Positions 9,946 through 23,174 of a DNA stretch of 64,000 nt are shown piece after piece. The position numbers and the translations under genes were made by a program. This DNA comes from Monosiga brevicollis MX1. Its lineage: Eukaryota > Opisthokonta > Choanoflagellata > Craspedida > Salpingoecidae. Under the pieces are notes generated by a model that searched no databases, was not told the DNA's origin, and worked only from the letters and a program-made list of their open reading frames with translations. Where the stretch lies: the NCBI RefSeq assembly GCF_000002865.3, contig NW_001865057.1, positions 375,071 through 439,070 on the forward strand, in the 5' to 3' direction. How positions within the stretch are numbered: position 1 is the stretch's first letter; the number at the start of each line of letters is the position of its first letter.

Positions 9946-12900
9946 ATGGCAGCGGCATCACTCAGCCCTGGCGATGGCCGGCGTGAACGCCTTTCCAGTA
10001 CGTCTGTGCGGGGGGGTAGCTGTGTGTGTGCGTGTGTGACTGTGTCTGTGTATGTCTGTGTGTGTCCCTGTGTGTGTGTCTCCCTGCGTGTGTCTCCCTG
10101 TGTGTGTGTGTCTGTGTTTGAAGGATCGCGACATGGAGGAGGAAGGCGCGCCACCCTGAATGCCTACCCCATGTTTGTTAGGCCAAAGCAACGCCCGCCG
10201 TAGCCAACAAGTCAAGCATGAAGTCTTGGCCACTCTCACTTCGGGTCAGTCGTGTCCAAACCCGCCAATTGCATCCTGCGCAAAGGGACTTGCTCGAATT
10301 CCAGCCTCCTAGCTTTTCATCGCTGATCCTCCACGGNNNNNNNNNNNNNNNNNNNNNNNNNNNNNNNNNNNNNNNNNNNNNNNNNNNGTTCCCCCGGGGC
10401 TTGGAAAACCCAGGAAACCCCCCCCCCCCCCCCCCCCCCAGGCAAACCGGCAGACAACCTGAAAACAATTATTCTGGCCCTGCATGGTGACTCCATCAAG
10501 GACATCGAAAAGGTATCTGATGCCCACGGCACTCGCTTGTCTCCCGGTCGCCTTCGGCTTGAAGATCATTACCGTGATGGCTTTTGCCAATCTGTCGTCG
10601 GATTTCACGTTTGGATTGACCGTTTCCTCTCGCAGGTTCATTACCTCAACTTCCTCTGCGACAAACTTGCCAAACAACGCAAGGACCCTGCTTTGGCCAA
10701 CCTTCTCCAGAGCAAAAGCTCGGCCCTCCTCAAGCAGTGCGTGCCTTCTCGTCCCTCAGCTCAACCCATGCATTTGCCCGTGGACCCGTCCAACGATCAT
10801 GGCTCACATTCCCAAACCCCATGTCAGGTTACGCCTCCTCATGGGCACCGACAATGTCCAACTGCGCGCAGCAACCCTTCGAGCCGTCCGCCATGTCGTA
10901 GCCACCGGTTCGTGCAAGGGAATTTTTTTTTTGTCCTGTTCACTCGATCACCGCTGCAACTCGGTTTACACGCCCTGTGTCGCATGACACCATTCATGCA
11001 TTGCGATCACGTTCATGTGTGCCATGTCACCAGATGAGTTGGCGCTTGAGGCGATTCGACGCGGCTTTGATATTTTTACTTGCATTGCCCTTGAACGTTC
11101 GGCCCAGCGCATGTTTGAGGGCGAACGACACCAAGCCCTGGCGGTACGCTCGCAGGCATCTCTTTCATCCGTTGCGTCCCACTAGTAATCCCACGCAGAC
11201 ACTGCATGTGTCTGCCTGGTGCAAAATTTTGCCCTGAAACGATGGCGCAGACCGCCCCACCCCTCTGTGTTTCCGCCAAATCGCTAATTGTGCCATTTTC
11301 TTTCCCCGTTGCCTCTGATTTTTTAAAGCTGGCTCGACAGCTCCTCCGCCTCACCAAGCCGGAAAACATTCCGCGGGCCATTGGTGAGACCAACACTGCC
11401 AGGTTCCCAACCGAGACATCGTCGACCCCACCTGCGCTCGCATCTTACTTCCCTTGGCTCTCTTTGAATAGCGGCCACGGTAGCGGCACTGGCTGCCGAT
11501 TACAATGACAACCTACAATTGGCTGCCATTGAATTCCTCTGCGAATTGGCGCTGCGCAACCCTCGGCTCTTGGCCGAAGTCGATGGCTTTCAGGTTTGCA
11601 CCTCCACCACCAACGCAACTCTTTTCGAATTGTTGCTCATCCACAATGCCGGTGCAAATCTGATCCCGTTTCCCTCACTCATGTATTAGGTTCTTGTTGC
11701 CGCGGCCCTGGACTGCCACAACAATGCGCACAATGCTCGCAATCTGGTGCGCCACCTAACCCTCCGTCTTGGCACCCGCACCCCCGACCACAAGCATCGC
11801 ACCAAGCATGGGCCAATTTGTTGCCGCCGCAGCTGCTTACTCTGCACCCTTTTGTCCCTGACCCGCCTGACCCGCCTGACCTGCCTGACCCACTGAGGCT
11901 AGGCCATTGTGCAAACGCTGGTCTACACGGCCAATCGGGCACCGCACAACTGTGTTGCAGCCCACAACATATTTGCCTCTCTGCTGGTGCGATCCCGGCT
12001 GATCTCGCCCTTGCCGGCGCTCCAGCCAACCCCTGCTTGACTGTTGCCATTTTTTCGGCCACGAGCTCTTGCGTGCCAAGCTCTCGCGTACTCGGCCCTT
12101 GGTGCGCTGCGCCGATATGTCTCACCGCGTTGCTATTTATAGAGCCCGTATTTGGATCCTCATTTCGTGCACATCAGTGCCCTTGCGCCCGCCTCCTCGG
12201 AAAGCTCGCTGCAAACAAATGTCACCGAAGCTCAAGATCGCAACAACCGCCTTGCTGCTAGCCGCTTTTCCGTCCTTCACCTTCTTCGCTCTTGGGCTGG
12301 TGAGCAAACGCATGGCCGGCTGAACCACGAGCCTTTAGACTCTCACTCCGAGTGGTTCGCTCTGACATGTGTAGGCATTGTCTATTTGACCAATGCGGCG
12401 CATGGCCTGACATCCCTCGTCCGCGTCCTGCACTCACCATCCATGGACTCATCGGTTTGTGGCGTCGGCACCGATCGTGTTTCCACACATAATCTGAGAC
12501 TCTGAGATTCACATGTTCCCGGCTCTCTGGGGGGGCTTGGTTGAGTGCGCTGTGTCCATCTGTGTCTGCATGCTCGTCCTACCCGCTGGATGTCGGAGCA
12601 TGCTATACTGATTCTGCTGAATCTGCTTCATGCTGCAGACTTGCAGCTCGCTGTTGGCATTCTTCTTTCACTTGTTGCTTTTGCCGCTGCCCACTTGGAG
12701 CGAAAACTTTCAAAAAGCCACAGAGTACCGGTACGCACCAATTTGTCCCCTGCTCTTGATGTTTGACCAATCGCCTCGTCTCACCACATGCCTCACAACG
12801 CCTGAAACTCACACATCTCGTCAAAGGATCCCGCCCTACGCCAGTGATCTCTTGGCTGAAGGTCCGTTTGCTTTCGACTTCCCCTGCCCACCCCGACAGC

Positions 12901-15900
12901 AGAATGCTGGCCGTACTCAACCGTGAGTGAGCACATGTTCTTTTCTTATCCTGCTGCATACTCTCCCACAGTCAAGTCGGGTGTTCGCCGCCGGGATCGC
13001 CGCATTGACCTATTAAACGTCTACCGCGCCGCCGTGGTGGCTGCCCTGCGCCAAGCTGGATTGGCTGACACCCTGCTTCATGTGCGTTATCCACGCACAC
13101 GCCTCTGCTTAAAGGCGCCCAAAGCTTTCGCACGCTACTCTGCCAGTTTAGTCACATCGGCAATCGCATGCTGTTTGCAGGTCATTGTCACCATGGAAGA
13201 CGCTTGTATTCGAGTGCGAGCCAACGTCTTGTTGGCTGATTTGCTGGAGCTGACGAGCCGTCTCTTGCCCAACGAGCTAGCCCTCAGCCTTCAAGCCTTA
13301 CCCTTCTTGATGAGCCTGAGCAGCTCTCCCAACGCATGCGAGAAGCAGAAAATGCGTGTCGACGAAGCCAGCTGGTTCGTTGGGTGATGACTTTATACAG
13401 AACGCAGTTGTCGTTCCGTGGCTGTTGTGAGAATCAACGCCGTTCTCCCTTGAATGGGGCCATGCTCGGTTTGCTCTTCTGGCACTCACGGCCAAGTATC
13501 GGCTGTACCTCGTCTACAGGAACATGGACCGCTACCGCCGACAGATGCTGACCATTTATCAGCAAGAGCCGCTGCCCATTGACATGGCCGAAGCCACCCG
13601 CCACATTGATGAAGTGGAGGACACCTTTTATTTACAGCGACCCGTACGTCCAACTCCGCTGCCCCTTGTGATTCAAGTTCTATCATTCACTCCTGCCCCA
13701 TGACCACACCGTTGTCGCATATCGGTAGAATTACATGAACAAGCTCAAGTGGGAATTGAGTGAGGCCGCCTTCATGCAGGCGCTGCGTGACACCAAAGTC
13801 ATGGAAAGCAAAGACATGCTGAGTTGGAGCTGGCCGCACATTCTCGAGGTGCAGTCGCCATGCTTTCCCCTTATTGCCGATGCCTCTGTTGTCCACTTCC
13901 CGCGCTCACCCCCTTTTGCATTTTGAGCAGGTGTGCGATTCGGCATTTTTGTACCCCAAAGGCGCGAGCGAAGCTCTCCCTTTTCCCCGTTTTGTTCGCC
14001 GCATCCTTTCCTACTTCCACACCGACTCTCCTTTTCGGACCCATCGTCAGTTTGTGTGATGCCAGCTCTGGATCCCGGCTTCAACGCAAGATCACTCCTT
14101 GGTGCCTTGCTTTCGGCGGCCTCATTCCTCACTGGTCGTCTCGTTGCAGCCTTTGAGGAGCACCAGATGAGCATTTACACCCGCGCCGGCACGATTCTCC
14201 TCTCCAACCTCGTCAAGTACCAAGGTTGGCTCGTCAAGTCATGCCTTGCCCAGCCCTTCTGAACCTGCCTCCGCCCCAAAACACGCGCGCGCATACACCA
14301 TGGTGCAAGTGGTGGCCAGGCTCAAAACGTGATGACTTACTGCGCGTGTAGACGGCTGTGACTGCATCCGGCAATCCGACTTCTTCAAAACCCTTTTGGC
14401 TGCCCTCAGCGACATTTCCCCCGATGTATGTGGCTCTTCAAAACGCGACTACTCTCATGCGAATCAAGCCTGCAACTCTTATATCCTCGGCGTTTTACTA
14501 ACATGCTTGATTGTTGTTAGAAATCCGTGTTCTCGGTCCAGGCTGTCAGCTCGACGTTAACGCGCGACTATTTTCGCCTCATTGCCTGCATGTACTCAAC
14601 CCAAAGGTGTGTGTGTGTGCGGTATCAATGTGTTTCAGCTCTTAACCCTGCACCCACTCACACCTGTTTCCTTTTTCTTTATTTCTTTTTTTTTTTCTTC
14701 TTTTTTATTAAAAAAAAACCATCAACAATGTTTCAGTGGCCAAGCGCTTTTGCAAGAGCACATCACCACACGCCTTCATAAGTGCCTGTACAAGGAACGT
14801 CGTGATTTGGGCGAGCTGATCATTGATTCGTGCAATCCCCAGCGCTCCAAAGCCGTCCGCGGACTCTACAAGTTTGTTCCGCTGGCCCGACTTCTTTCGC
14901 ACCATGCTCCCCAGCCTTGCGGTAGATGAGCATGTTCCGGGCCACCATTCTTTTGTTGACAAGGCTCGATGGCTGCTGGGAAATAGATTTGCTCTACGCA
15001 ATGGCTCGGAGAATTTGCAAATCAAGGTGTTGGCCAAGCTAGATGTTTTGGCAGTGCCGACGCGAGCCGACGATGTCATCGAATTTAACAAGTGGATCGT
15101 TGAGCTCGTCGTGCATACCATCCTGGAATCGAGACCTGGGTCAGAGGATTCGCTGTGCCCTACTCATTTGCATGCATGCCGAAAGCCCCCGCCTCTGGTT
15201 CAGAGAGAAGCGAGCTTGTCCTTTGTTTTGGCTTGAAGCACTTGAAGCAGAACACACCGACGTCCTGTGGCTTGACTCACGTCAGACCTACTTGGCATTT
15301 GCTTTTGCAGGAAAGCGCGAACGGGCGCCGTCAACACTCTTTTGTCTCTGTGTTCGACAGAGGACTTTTGTGCGCTTGCCCTCAAGCAGCATGAGGTTAT
15401 GCTAAAGCGGTCTCAAAGCCTAACGGATCCGCGCGAGATCAAGGACCTTCAAATGCTCATCTCGCGCTTGGAGTTGCGCTTGTTTGGGGCTCGTGAATGC
15501 TTCCGCCAGTTTTTGGCTGAGCATCCCAAGATTGTCGAGCAACAGCTCTCACGTTGGTACGTTTGCTGGAGCCTCAGGCAAAAGCCCGGCGGGTCGAAGA
15601 AGCTGAGGGGCAGGCGAAGGAGCATGTGCATGTCAGGTGAAAGTGGGGTTGGCCATCTGCCATTGCTCACGGGCGATATGGCGAGAGCATTCTGCACCAC
15701 CTGGACTTGCCTGCGTTCATCAACGTACATGATCGCTGATGTAGGGCAAGCTCGCGCTGCTTGCGATATGTGCACAAGGTCGAAGAGGCGCTGAATCGCG
15801 ACTTGTATGCCGATCCAGGCAAATTGTTTCGCGTCAAGACGTATGTCCTTCGCCGTTCTTGTCGTGCCGTTGCAGTAGCCACCACAAACAAGGAAGCGGA

Positions 15901-17643
15901 TTCAGTCTTGGAAGCGTAGCTCACTGGTGCTCGGCGGCTTTCCAGGACGCTGGCTACAGATGACGGCGGGCGCATGGGTAAAGTGTACGTGCCCACCCAT
16001 CTATACGGCCAGCTTGCCGCACATGATTCGGTACGTGTGTTTGGTTGCATTTCTCGAACAGCACCACACTCGGGTGCCGCGTCACCTCATCTCTTCCCCT
16101 TCACACCGACTCCCAAATGTTCACCGGGACTTGGCAGGGCATGGAGTATCTACATGAGCACGGCGTTGTAACGCATTTATGTAACGAATACTTTCGACTG
16201 AGTCGAGAGTCACTAGACAATCAGGCGGTACGCTGCAAACAAGGCTGTGATGCACTCTTGTGCTTTTGCGGTTGTGGTACATGTGTTTTGTGCCTGTGTC
16301 TTGTGTCTTGTGTCTTGTCCCTCGGTCTTGATCTCAGTCTCCGTCTCCGTCTCGGTCTCCGTCTCCGTCTCGGTCTGGTCTCTGTCTCTGTCACTGTCAC
16401 TGTCTCTGTCTCTGTCTTTGTCTCTGTTTCTGTCTCTGTCTCTGTCTCTGTCTCTGACTTGTGTTTCGGGTCGACATGACCGGTTTGGTTGGCATCGCTA
16501 GGACTTGCATCGGCTGCAAAGCGTCATCTGGTCGCTTTGCCACATCGCGGGCAACAAGCAAGACTCGCGCGTTTCCAGCAAGCTGATTGCCAGCATGTGT
16601 CAACTGGCAACAACCACCGCAGTACGTTCATGATTGGGCGCTTGAACCAGCTCTCTCATAGAAAAGATAGTCATTCTTGGAAAATGCAAGACGCCGCAAG
16701 GAAAGAAAGAAGTACATGCCAATCTGATTGTTTGGCAATGCTGGAAACGTAGATTATGAGCCTTCGCGGCACGTGTGTTTATGCACTCAGCCTTTTGGTG
16801 CGATCTGCTTCGGGGCGCGCTGCACTTCACGCCGCAGGCTGGGGTCACCAAACAAACGTACATCATCGGTATGCTTTGCAGCCGTGCTGCCTCCCGACGC
16901 CCTTTGACCAGATTGCCATTTGCGTCACCACTTATCAGATGTTTCTGCACACTGCTAGATTGAGCAACAGCAACATTTGCGTGGCCATCCCGCTTGATGT
17001 CCACACTCTATTCCAAGCGCCACAAGACCCGGTCGCGGTGTCTGTGGAGCGCGCCGCGCCGCTTTTTGACAATGTACGTAGGCTCCGCAACAGTGCCGTG
17101 CGTGGCTCTGCTCCCGCCTTTTGACACTAAGCATGCGTACCGGCGCTCTTTCTAGGTGGATCCGAATGCCAAGGACCCGTACAGCGAAATCAAGCTTCAG
17201 GTATCGGCGTGTTTGAGAAAATCTTTTGTGGCATCTTCTCCCAGCTCTTTTGCATTGCGCCACATTTACGATGACTAACTCGACGCATTGCCGACTTGGT
17301 ACTTGCTAGCTGCAAAATGTTACGAACATCATCAACAGCCGTAAGAGCCTAGATCAGATGTATGAGCTGCGCGAACTCGAACCAGAGCTTTTCCAAGATG
17401 TTGGGGTGTTTTTGCACGTAAGCTGACGATTTTCGCTTGTTTGTTGTCGCCCGAGCCTTCATGTGTACGAGAGAATGAGCACCGATACGGGCCGGGCAGT
17501 GCTCAACACCCAGTGTCTGTGTGTTTTTACAATTAGATGCGCAAGCGACTGGCCTTGCTTCCCATCAACTTGGGGTTGCGCCGCGATTTGCAGTCCTTCT
17601 TTGACATGGCCGCCATTGTTTCGAGTCTCCCTGAGTTTCTTGG
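9946..17643 (+). CDS. RICTOR: RICTOR, core scaffold of TOR complex 2
   Basis: Many-exon gene for the TORC2 subunit that with TOR controls AGC kinases and actin. Proposed start MAAASLSPGDGRR at 9946. Recognisable blocks in RICTOR order: LALRNPRLLAEVDG near 11560 (N-terminal armadillo region); LLRSWAG then IVYLTNAAHGL..VRVLHSPSM at 12280-12450 (human MLRSWPGLIYLC); LLPLPTWSE at 12680; VRRRDRRIDLLNVYRAAV near 12980-13040 and IRVRANVLLADLLEL near 13210 (human IDLMDNYLALV, ISVRATILLGELL); KWELSEAAF and MLSWSWPHI at 13745-13850; VPTHLYGQL near 15990; LRGTCVYALSLLV at 16758 (human IRGTCVYVLGLIA); LEPELFQDV..LALLPINLGLRRD at 17380-17590, the RICTOR C-terminal domain. Exact exon ends are not all resolved, and a 51-base gap interrupts an early exon or intron. 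Confidence 0.92.
10018..10122. repeat. TG-rich simple repeat in RICTOR intron 1
   Basis: Imperfect TG/TGTC tract immediately after the first RICTOR exon. It gives open frames in several phases that are not genes. Confidence 0.8.
10337..10387. other. Assembly gap (51 N)
   Basis: Run of 51 undetermined bases inside the 5' part of RICTOR, followed by a run of about 20 C at 10419-10439. The homopolymer probably caused the gap or low-quality sequence, so the early RICTOR exons cannot be fully read. Confidence 0.99.
16323..16458. repeat. GTCTCY hexamer minisatellite in RICTOR intron
   Basis: About 22 copies of a six-base unit GTCTCY/GTCTSK, starting with GTCTCC/GTCTCG and shifting to GTCTCT and GTCACT. 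It lies between the LYGQL-containing exon and the exon beginning near 16500. Confidence 0.85.
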
Positions 17644-17706
17644 TAGGCACCACCATGGCATCACATCACAGATACGGGACGCGATTTCTGAGCTATCCTC
17701 ATCCGC

Positions 17707-18960
17707 GCTGGGCTGTTTTAGTTGTGGAGGATGCTGAGCACAGCAGCGTACCACACTCTCTCTTCCGCATCGAGGTCAGATCGCTTCAATGCCACTCTAG
17801 CAGCAGCTGTCACTGTGCTTGTTGCCGTGTGGACCGGCGTGACATTACTTTGTGCCGCATTTGAGTTTGCTAGTGCACTCGACAATCTTTTGTTCCCTTC
17901 CCTGCCGGTCTTAATTTGTGTTTGTTTGTTTGCTTGCTTGTTTGTTTGTTTGTCTTTGCTTTTCCTGTGCCTTTATTTTTCCTTTCGATGTAGGCTGGGC
18001 AACAAACCTCAAGTCGTCCTGGCAGCGGTGGGTTACGATCTGCAATTCTCGAATGAATCACTTGTCCCCAAACTTTATGCGCTTTCAACTTACGCCGAAT
18101 GTGCGATGCTGTGGCTTGATCCGCATGCGCAGCTCGTATTCGTAGGGTATCATCGTCGACTCGTCAACTCTCAACAGTCGCAGAAACGGCCGAGCCCGCC
18201 CATCGTACGAAACCTGTCTAGCCAACTTTTGACGCTCCCAGCATGATGCAAGCTGGTGAGCGGCCCTTGACCTTGAAACATGTTGCTACACTTGTAGGCC
18301 TGAGTGAGATCGCTGATGAAGCACAGCAGAACACACAGGAAATCTTTGGCACAGCAGAGGAGCAAGAGATGACAGATATCTCCGAAGAAGAAGATTGGGC
18401 CGAGGCCATTCAACTCGCCTTTCAAGAGGTGGCCGGCTATCCCCTGGCCAAGCGGGAAACGACGGTAGCCAGTTTCAATCCCCCCATCTTGCGTAAATGG
18501 GAGCAATACGTGGTCGGCAAAATGATGGCAGCTGGCCCGTCGGCACCACCGGAAGCCAATAACCAGCAACCCGGTCGTCGACGTCGATCAATGAGTGATC
18601 CAGGCGAGGCGCCCCGCTTTGCACTAAGTGCCCGCACAAGTGCAATGTCGCTTGAAGGCACCTTGGCCTCCACTCGACCAGAGAGGCGCTCAGTTTCGCC
18701 TGTGCCATCCATGTCTCTGTCTTCGGCCTCCATCCTTCGCCGCCGCGATATCCCGTAAGTCAGGTGGCCTGCAGCTGTACCCCATCCGCTTATTCTGCGC
18801 GCGAAATCTGCCCATCCCAGGCACCTCATTTCTTGCCGTGCTGCACTCATTTTTCATTTTTTATTGTTTCTCTGTCTGTATTTCTTGTTCTCCCTCGGAC
18901 ACTTTGGCTTGCTTGTCTTTTTTTAGCCTTTCTTCAGTGACGGGCAGCTCGTACGTGTAG
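17707..18960 (+). CDS. Possible RICTOR C-terminal extension or separate small gene
   Basis: Three stretches with coding character follow the conserved RICTOR C-terminus on the same strand. Near 17715-17775 an exon reads VVEDAEHSSVPHSLFRIE. At about 18000-18140 a frame reads SNESLVPKLYALSTY. At about 18297-18757 a longer exon has an acidic patch (DISEEEDWAEAIQLAF), then Ser/Arg/Pro-rich sequence (RRRRSMSDPGEAP). A splice at 18757 (GTAAGT) to 18926 gives a last exon ending GSSYV before the stop at 18960. No family is recognised. The closeness to RICTOR and the lack of an obvious start suggest a tail of the same protein, but a separate gene is not excluded. Confidence 0.4.
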
Positions 18961-19533
18961 CGGCTCACAGGCAAAGAGAGAGAGAATGCAAAAAACACTT
19001 GTTGTCGGCCGAGCCGAGTCGTTATCTGACATGCCTGTGTTGTCCCAGTCTCCAGCCTCCAGCGTGAACGAAATTGATTGTTCTTTATTTTTTCGGAATT
19101 TCTGAAGAATTTATATTTGAGACGACGTATATTTCAGCGACTGCACTCGATGCCCACGCGGCATGATAAAAAAATGGTTCGGTCAATGTCAGCGCTATTG
19201 CTCGTGTCAAACAGCGAAAGTCGCATTTCTCCGTCATTCGGCGCGGGATGTTAAGTCAAGCCAACGGTGTTCTGCTTGATGGCGCGACGACTTGTTTTTG
19301 TTTTACAATAATTAAAAAATTTTTCTCCATCCTCAGCAGTCCCAAGGTGTGGCGCAGATTGATTGATGAAATGAGTTACTGAGTTCATCGCCAAGCCGCC
19401 GAAAACGCGTGTTGTTGGGGGAGGCGGGTACTCGCTACGGCCACAGCGTACTGCGTCATGCTTTTCGGGTTTTTCGTTGCAAGTGTTTCGGCATCTATTT
19501 TTCGAATCAACAAGTCCGACAGGCATCGCCATG
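18961..19533. other. Tail-to-tail intergenic region
   Basis: Spacer between the RICTOR-side gene (+) and the TPR gene (-). Moderately AT-rich, with an open frame of 93 codons on the minus strand (19251-19532) that shows no domain or splice support. Nothing else is seen. Confidence 0.5.
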
Positions 19534-21549
19534 TCATTTGCGGTGCGGGGGCCCCGGGCGCTGGCGTAACTGGGCGCCTGTGGTCATGGGCCTTGTGCCC
19601 GGTGCAGAACGGGTGCTGGCTTGGGGAAAGGGGCGATAAAGCTCCTTAACTCGAGCTTCATTCTGTTCAGGCATGGCAACCCCGAAATACACCGCCAGCA
19701 GGGTGAATGCTACGCAGAATCCAATGAGGGCCCAGGTGGAGGATGCATTTTTCTGGCTGTCCAGCTCACGCAGCAAAGCCCTGTGAGGACGAGACAGCAG
19801 GGATAGGAGGAGTCGTGAGCTTGATCAATGGTGGCTGCATTGGTGGCTAAAAACCCTCAGACATCGACAGTTCGGTCAAGCGGACACGAACCGTGCGGCC
19901 TTCAGGCGCAGTTGAGCAGAACCATGCTGTGGGGTGAGGGCGATGGCTGTCTCGTATTCGGTGATGGCTTCGAGCAGACGCTTTTGAACCTGCAGTGTCT
20001 CGCCAAGCGCAAAGTGTGCCTGTGATTGGACAGAGGTGGTCGAGGCAAACTTGAGGCTTCGGCGTAAGAGATATTCAGCGTCCACAGCGTAGTTCTGTGC
20101 GAGCAATCCCAGCAGAGGTAGATATCAAGGTGAGACGAGCCCTCAGAGCCTAGAAAAGTAGACCTGAATGCGCTTGGACCGGGGTTCGTACCGCACGCAA
20201 CATGCAGTATCCCAGCTGCAGCAAGGCCTGTTCATGCTTGGCATTAATGGCGAGGGCATGGCGATAACACTCAATGGCCAAAGTAGTATTGCCCTTGAAT
20301 CGGTAGAGGATGGCTGCAGAGACATAGTCGTCGGCTGAAAACTTGATCTAATGCACAGCCCCCGGTCATGGCATTGTCAATCATCATAGCTGCTCTGGTC
20401 ACAGTGGTATTGTGGTCGTGTACACGTGGCATAATACAGTGAAGGAGACGCACCTCAATGCTATTCGAGCGTAGGCGCATCAGCTCGCGGGAGAGGCGAT
20501 TGTGCTTCTGCAGTATCATGTCAGCTTCTGCCAGGGTCAAATCTGTGTAAGCCTATGAAGATTCACGAGCATAAAGACAGCAACACAAGGATAGTGGTTA
20601 AACAGAGGCCTCTTGGTGGATGGGGGACATTCCGACTGGATGGCAAGTCAGCTTGGCGTCTTACGTCGGCTTCAACAATTTGGGGCAGAGCTGCACGGGC
20701 GCGTACGCCCTCAAGGTGGTCCACGCTGGGGCGGGCAAGAAGCGATGAGCGCGGACAATGTCAACATGCAGTGTGTTTGCAGCTGAGTCAAAGGGCGCAT
20801 GAGACCGACGAACCTGCTATGTGAGCGAAACGGCCGGCAGAGCTGGTCTGCTGGCGATTCATTCTGAGCGCATCCCGGGCAGTCATTTTCTTCAGCTTGA
20901 GCTGCAGAAATGCCGACAAAGCCACCCAACAGGCCACACGGACAATGTATCAGCTGATGCGAAGGTGGCAGAGGGAGCGAGGGCGCGTGCCAACTGAGAG
21001 GCAGAAGCAGCTCCATACCTCGTTGCACCACGCGCGTGCGTAGCTCAGAGCCCAAGAGCTGGGGGGCAGGGATCAGAGAGCATGAGCACGGAGGAGGCAC
21101 AGAGGGGATGCGTCAAAGGTGGCAAATGTACCTGGTGCCGCAGGTTTTCACTCTCTTTCATCATCAGCAGAAATGCCAAGTCGGTTTGTTCCTGTCCGTG
21201 CCGCGAAGGGTACGGGAACGACCATACCACCATCAGTTCTCAAGGTTGTGCTGTGAGACAAGGTGCTGTGTACGGTAGGCGGGGCCAAGCACGTACAGAT
21301 AAGGGCATGTCTTCATCGGCGAGAAGCTCGTGTACTCTAATGCCAACCCAAGCCGGGCCACGACACTAGCACATGAGCTGATGTCGCACACGGCACGAAG
21401 TGGCGGCCCCGGTCGGTTGGGCATGTCGTTACGCACCGCTCAAAAGGATCATCTCGCGAGGAGACGACGGTTGACTGCTCAGGGTCAACGCGAAGGTAGT
21501 TGGATGAGCAGCACAACCCAACCAGAGCGGCCGAGAGCCACAGATTCAT
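19534..21549 (-). CDS. TPR-repeat single-pass membrane protein
   Basis: Multi-exon gene. Exon 1 (from 21549) encodes a short hydrophobic signal-like N-terminus (MNLWLSAALVGLCCS). The following exon, joined in frame, reads VHELLADEDMPLS. A further exon near 21230-21130 reads DLAFLLMMKESENLRHQ. Downstream exons carry tetratricopeptide-like helices: SADDYVSAAILYRFKG..LAIECYRHALAI..ALLQLGYCML (20346-20170) and YAVDAEYLLRRSLKF..AHFALGETLQ..AITEYETAIAL (20100-19900). The last exon starts ALLRELDSQKNASS and contains a hydrophobic segment, TWALIGFCVAFTLLAVYFGV, then a short basic tail to the stop at 19534. The layout fits a type I membrane protein with a luminal or extracellular TPR domain. A TTC17-type relationship was considered but not shown. 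Some 5' exon limits are approximate. Confidence 0.65.
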
Positions 21550-21721
21550 CTTGATCGAGGCGCTGCACGATGCGTCGCAGCCATAAAAAGGCGCTTGACA
21601 CCAAGGATAAACACCCTAGTCAATGCCCAGCAACAGTTCCGTCCCGCCCTCCCCTGCTGTGATACTCTAGTGCCAACCAAAGTACATCCAGCTCAAAGGC
21701 CATGCGGCCGTCCAACTGCCG

Positions 21722-21724
<3 letters not shown>

Positions 21725-21792
<68 letters not shown>
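21725..21792. repeat. (GA)n microsatellite
   Basis: Near-perfect dinucleotide tract of about 60 bases, GA on the + strand, continuing as imperfect GAGA/GTGT sequence to 21870. Confidence 0.95.
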
Positions 21793-21926
21793 GTTTGAGT
21801 GAGAGGGTTTGAGAGAGTCTGAGAGAGAGAGTGTGTGTGTGTTTGTGTTTGAGAGAGAGCGAGAGAGAGAGAGAGCGCAGAGACAGACCTGATCCAAAAA
21901 TGGAACAAAGAGTTAGAGTTTGAGAG

Positions 21927-22086
<160 letters not shown>

Positions 22087-22152
22087 AGTAAAACTACCAC
22101 ATGGGGTCATGGAGAGTTTGAGAGAATTTTTTTCAAAAATTTGGATGCGACA

Positions 22153-23139
22153 ATGGCGGCGGCAGCAGGAGTTGGGAGGGGTGGCGGCGGATTGGGGCGG
22201 CGGCTGGTGGCCGCAGCGAGGGTTGAGGTTGAGGCCTTGGGGCGACGAGTACGGCCTCGAGATGTTCGGGCTGCTTTGGTGGGATTGGGGTCAGAGATTC
22301 GTGCTATTGGGCGGCAGCTGGGTGAACTGGGAGCTGAAGGCCACGTGCGCCTGCATGAGCGGCCGCATTGTCCAGGCGTGCTCGAGCTCGTCCTGGACTC
22401 TCCAGCTCGCCGCAACGCCATGAGTGGCGCCATGCTCGATCAAATGGGGCAGCATGTACTGATGCTGGCCGAGCCCGCCACTGTGCCTTGCCAGGGCTTG
22501 GTATTGCGGGGTGACACGGCAGCGTTTTGCTCCGGGTCGCACCTTCAACTCTTACGCAACTGCTCGGCCAGCGACGCTGCCCTCATGTGCGACTACATGC
22601 AAGCCGTTACAACTCTCTTGCAGCTTCTTCCCGTTCCCATCATCACATTAGCTGAAGGCCCAGCGATTGGGGGCGGCGGCGAGCTCTTTAGCGTAAGATC
22701 CGATGAGACTCGAGCTTGACGTGCTGTCCGCATGATGGGAGAGACATGCACCAGCTTCTCGACTCCCCTTGCGCATTACTGACGCCTACTGCTGGATTCT
22801 GATGGGCATTGGTTTAGGTGGGAGATCTGCGTGTGATGCACACCGATGCCACCGTACAATTTATTCATGCTCGTCATGGCTTGGCTCCAGGTCAGAGGCA
22901 GCGTCCACCCTTCTGCGCGAGCCAACAGGCAGCAGATCAGCCAGGTGCCGTGCAAAGTTTGTGATCCTCATTCCAAATACGCCCATCCAGGTTGGGGCGG
23001 CGCCGCTCGCCTCAGACGCCTTCTGCCCCCCGGGCAAGTCCTGCAAGTGATGGGAGCCAGTCCTAAGGTCTGACCCAACTCTGCATTTGCACTTTCACTT
23101 GTGTGGAGTCATATGTGATGCTGCCTTGACCAGATCCCT

Positions 23140-23174
<35 letters not shown>

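Noticed and set aside
22109-22423. 104-codon frame starting MESLREFFSKIW
   Set aside because: Overlaps the crotonase exon in another frame; the crotonase frame has clear motifs and starts at 22153.
23142-23173. Poly(T) tract as the tail of a retroposed element
   Set aside because: No element body or target-site duplication is visible beside it; it lies in an ordinary intron.
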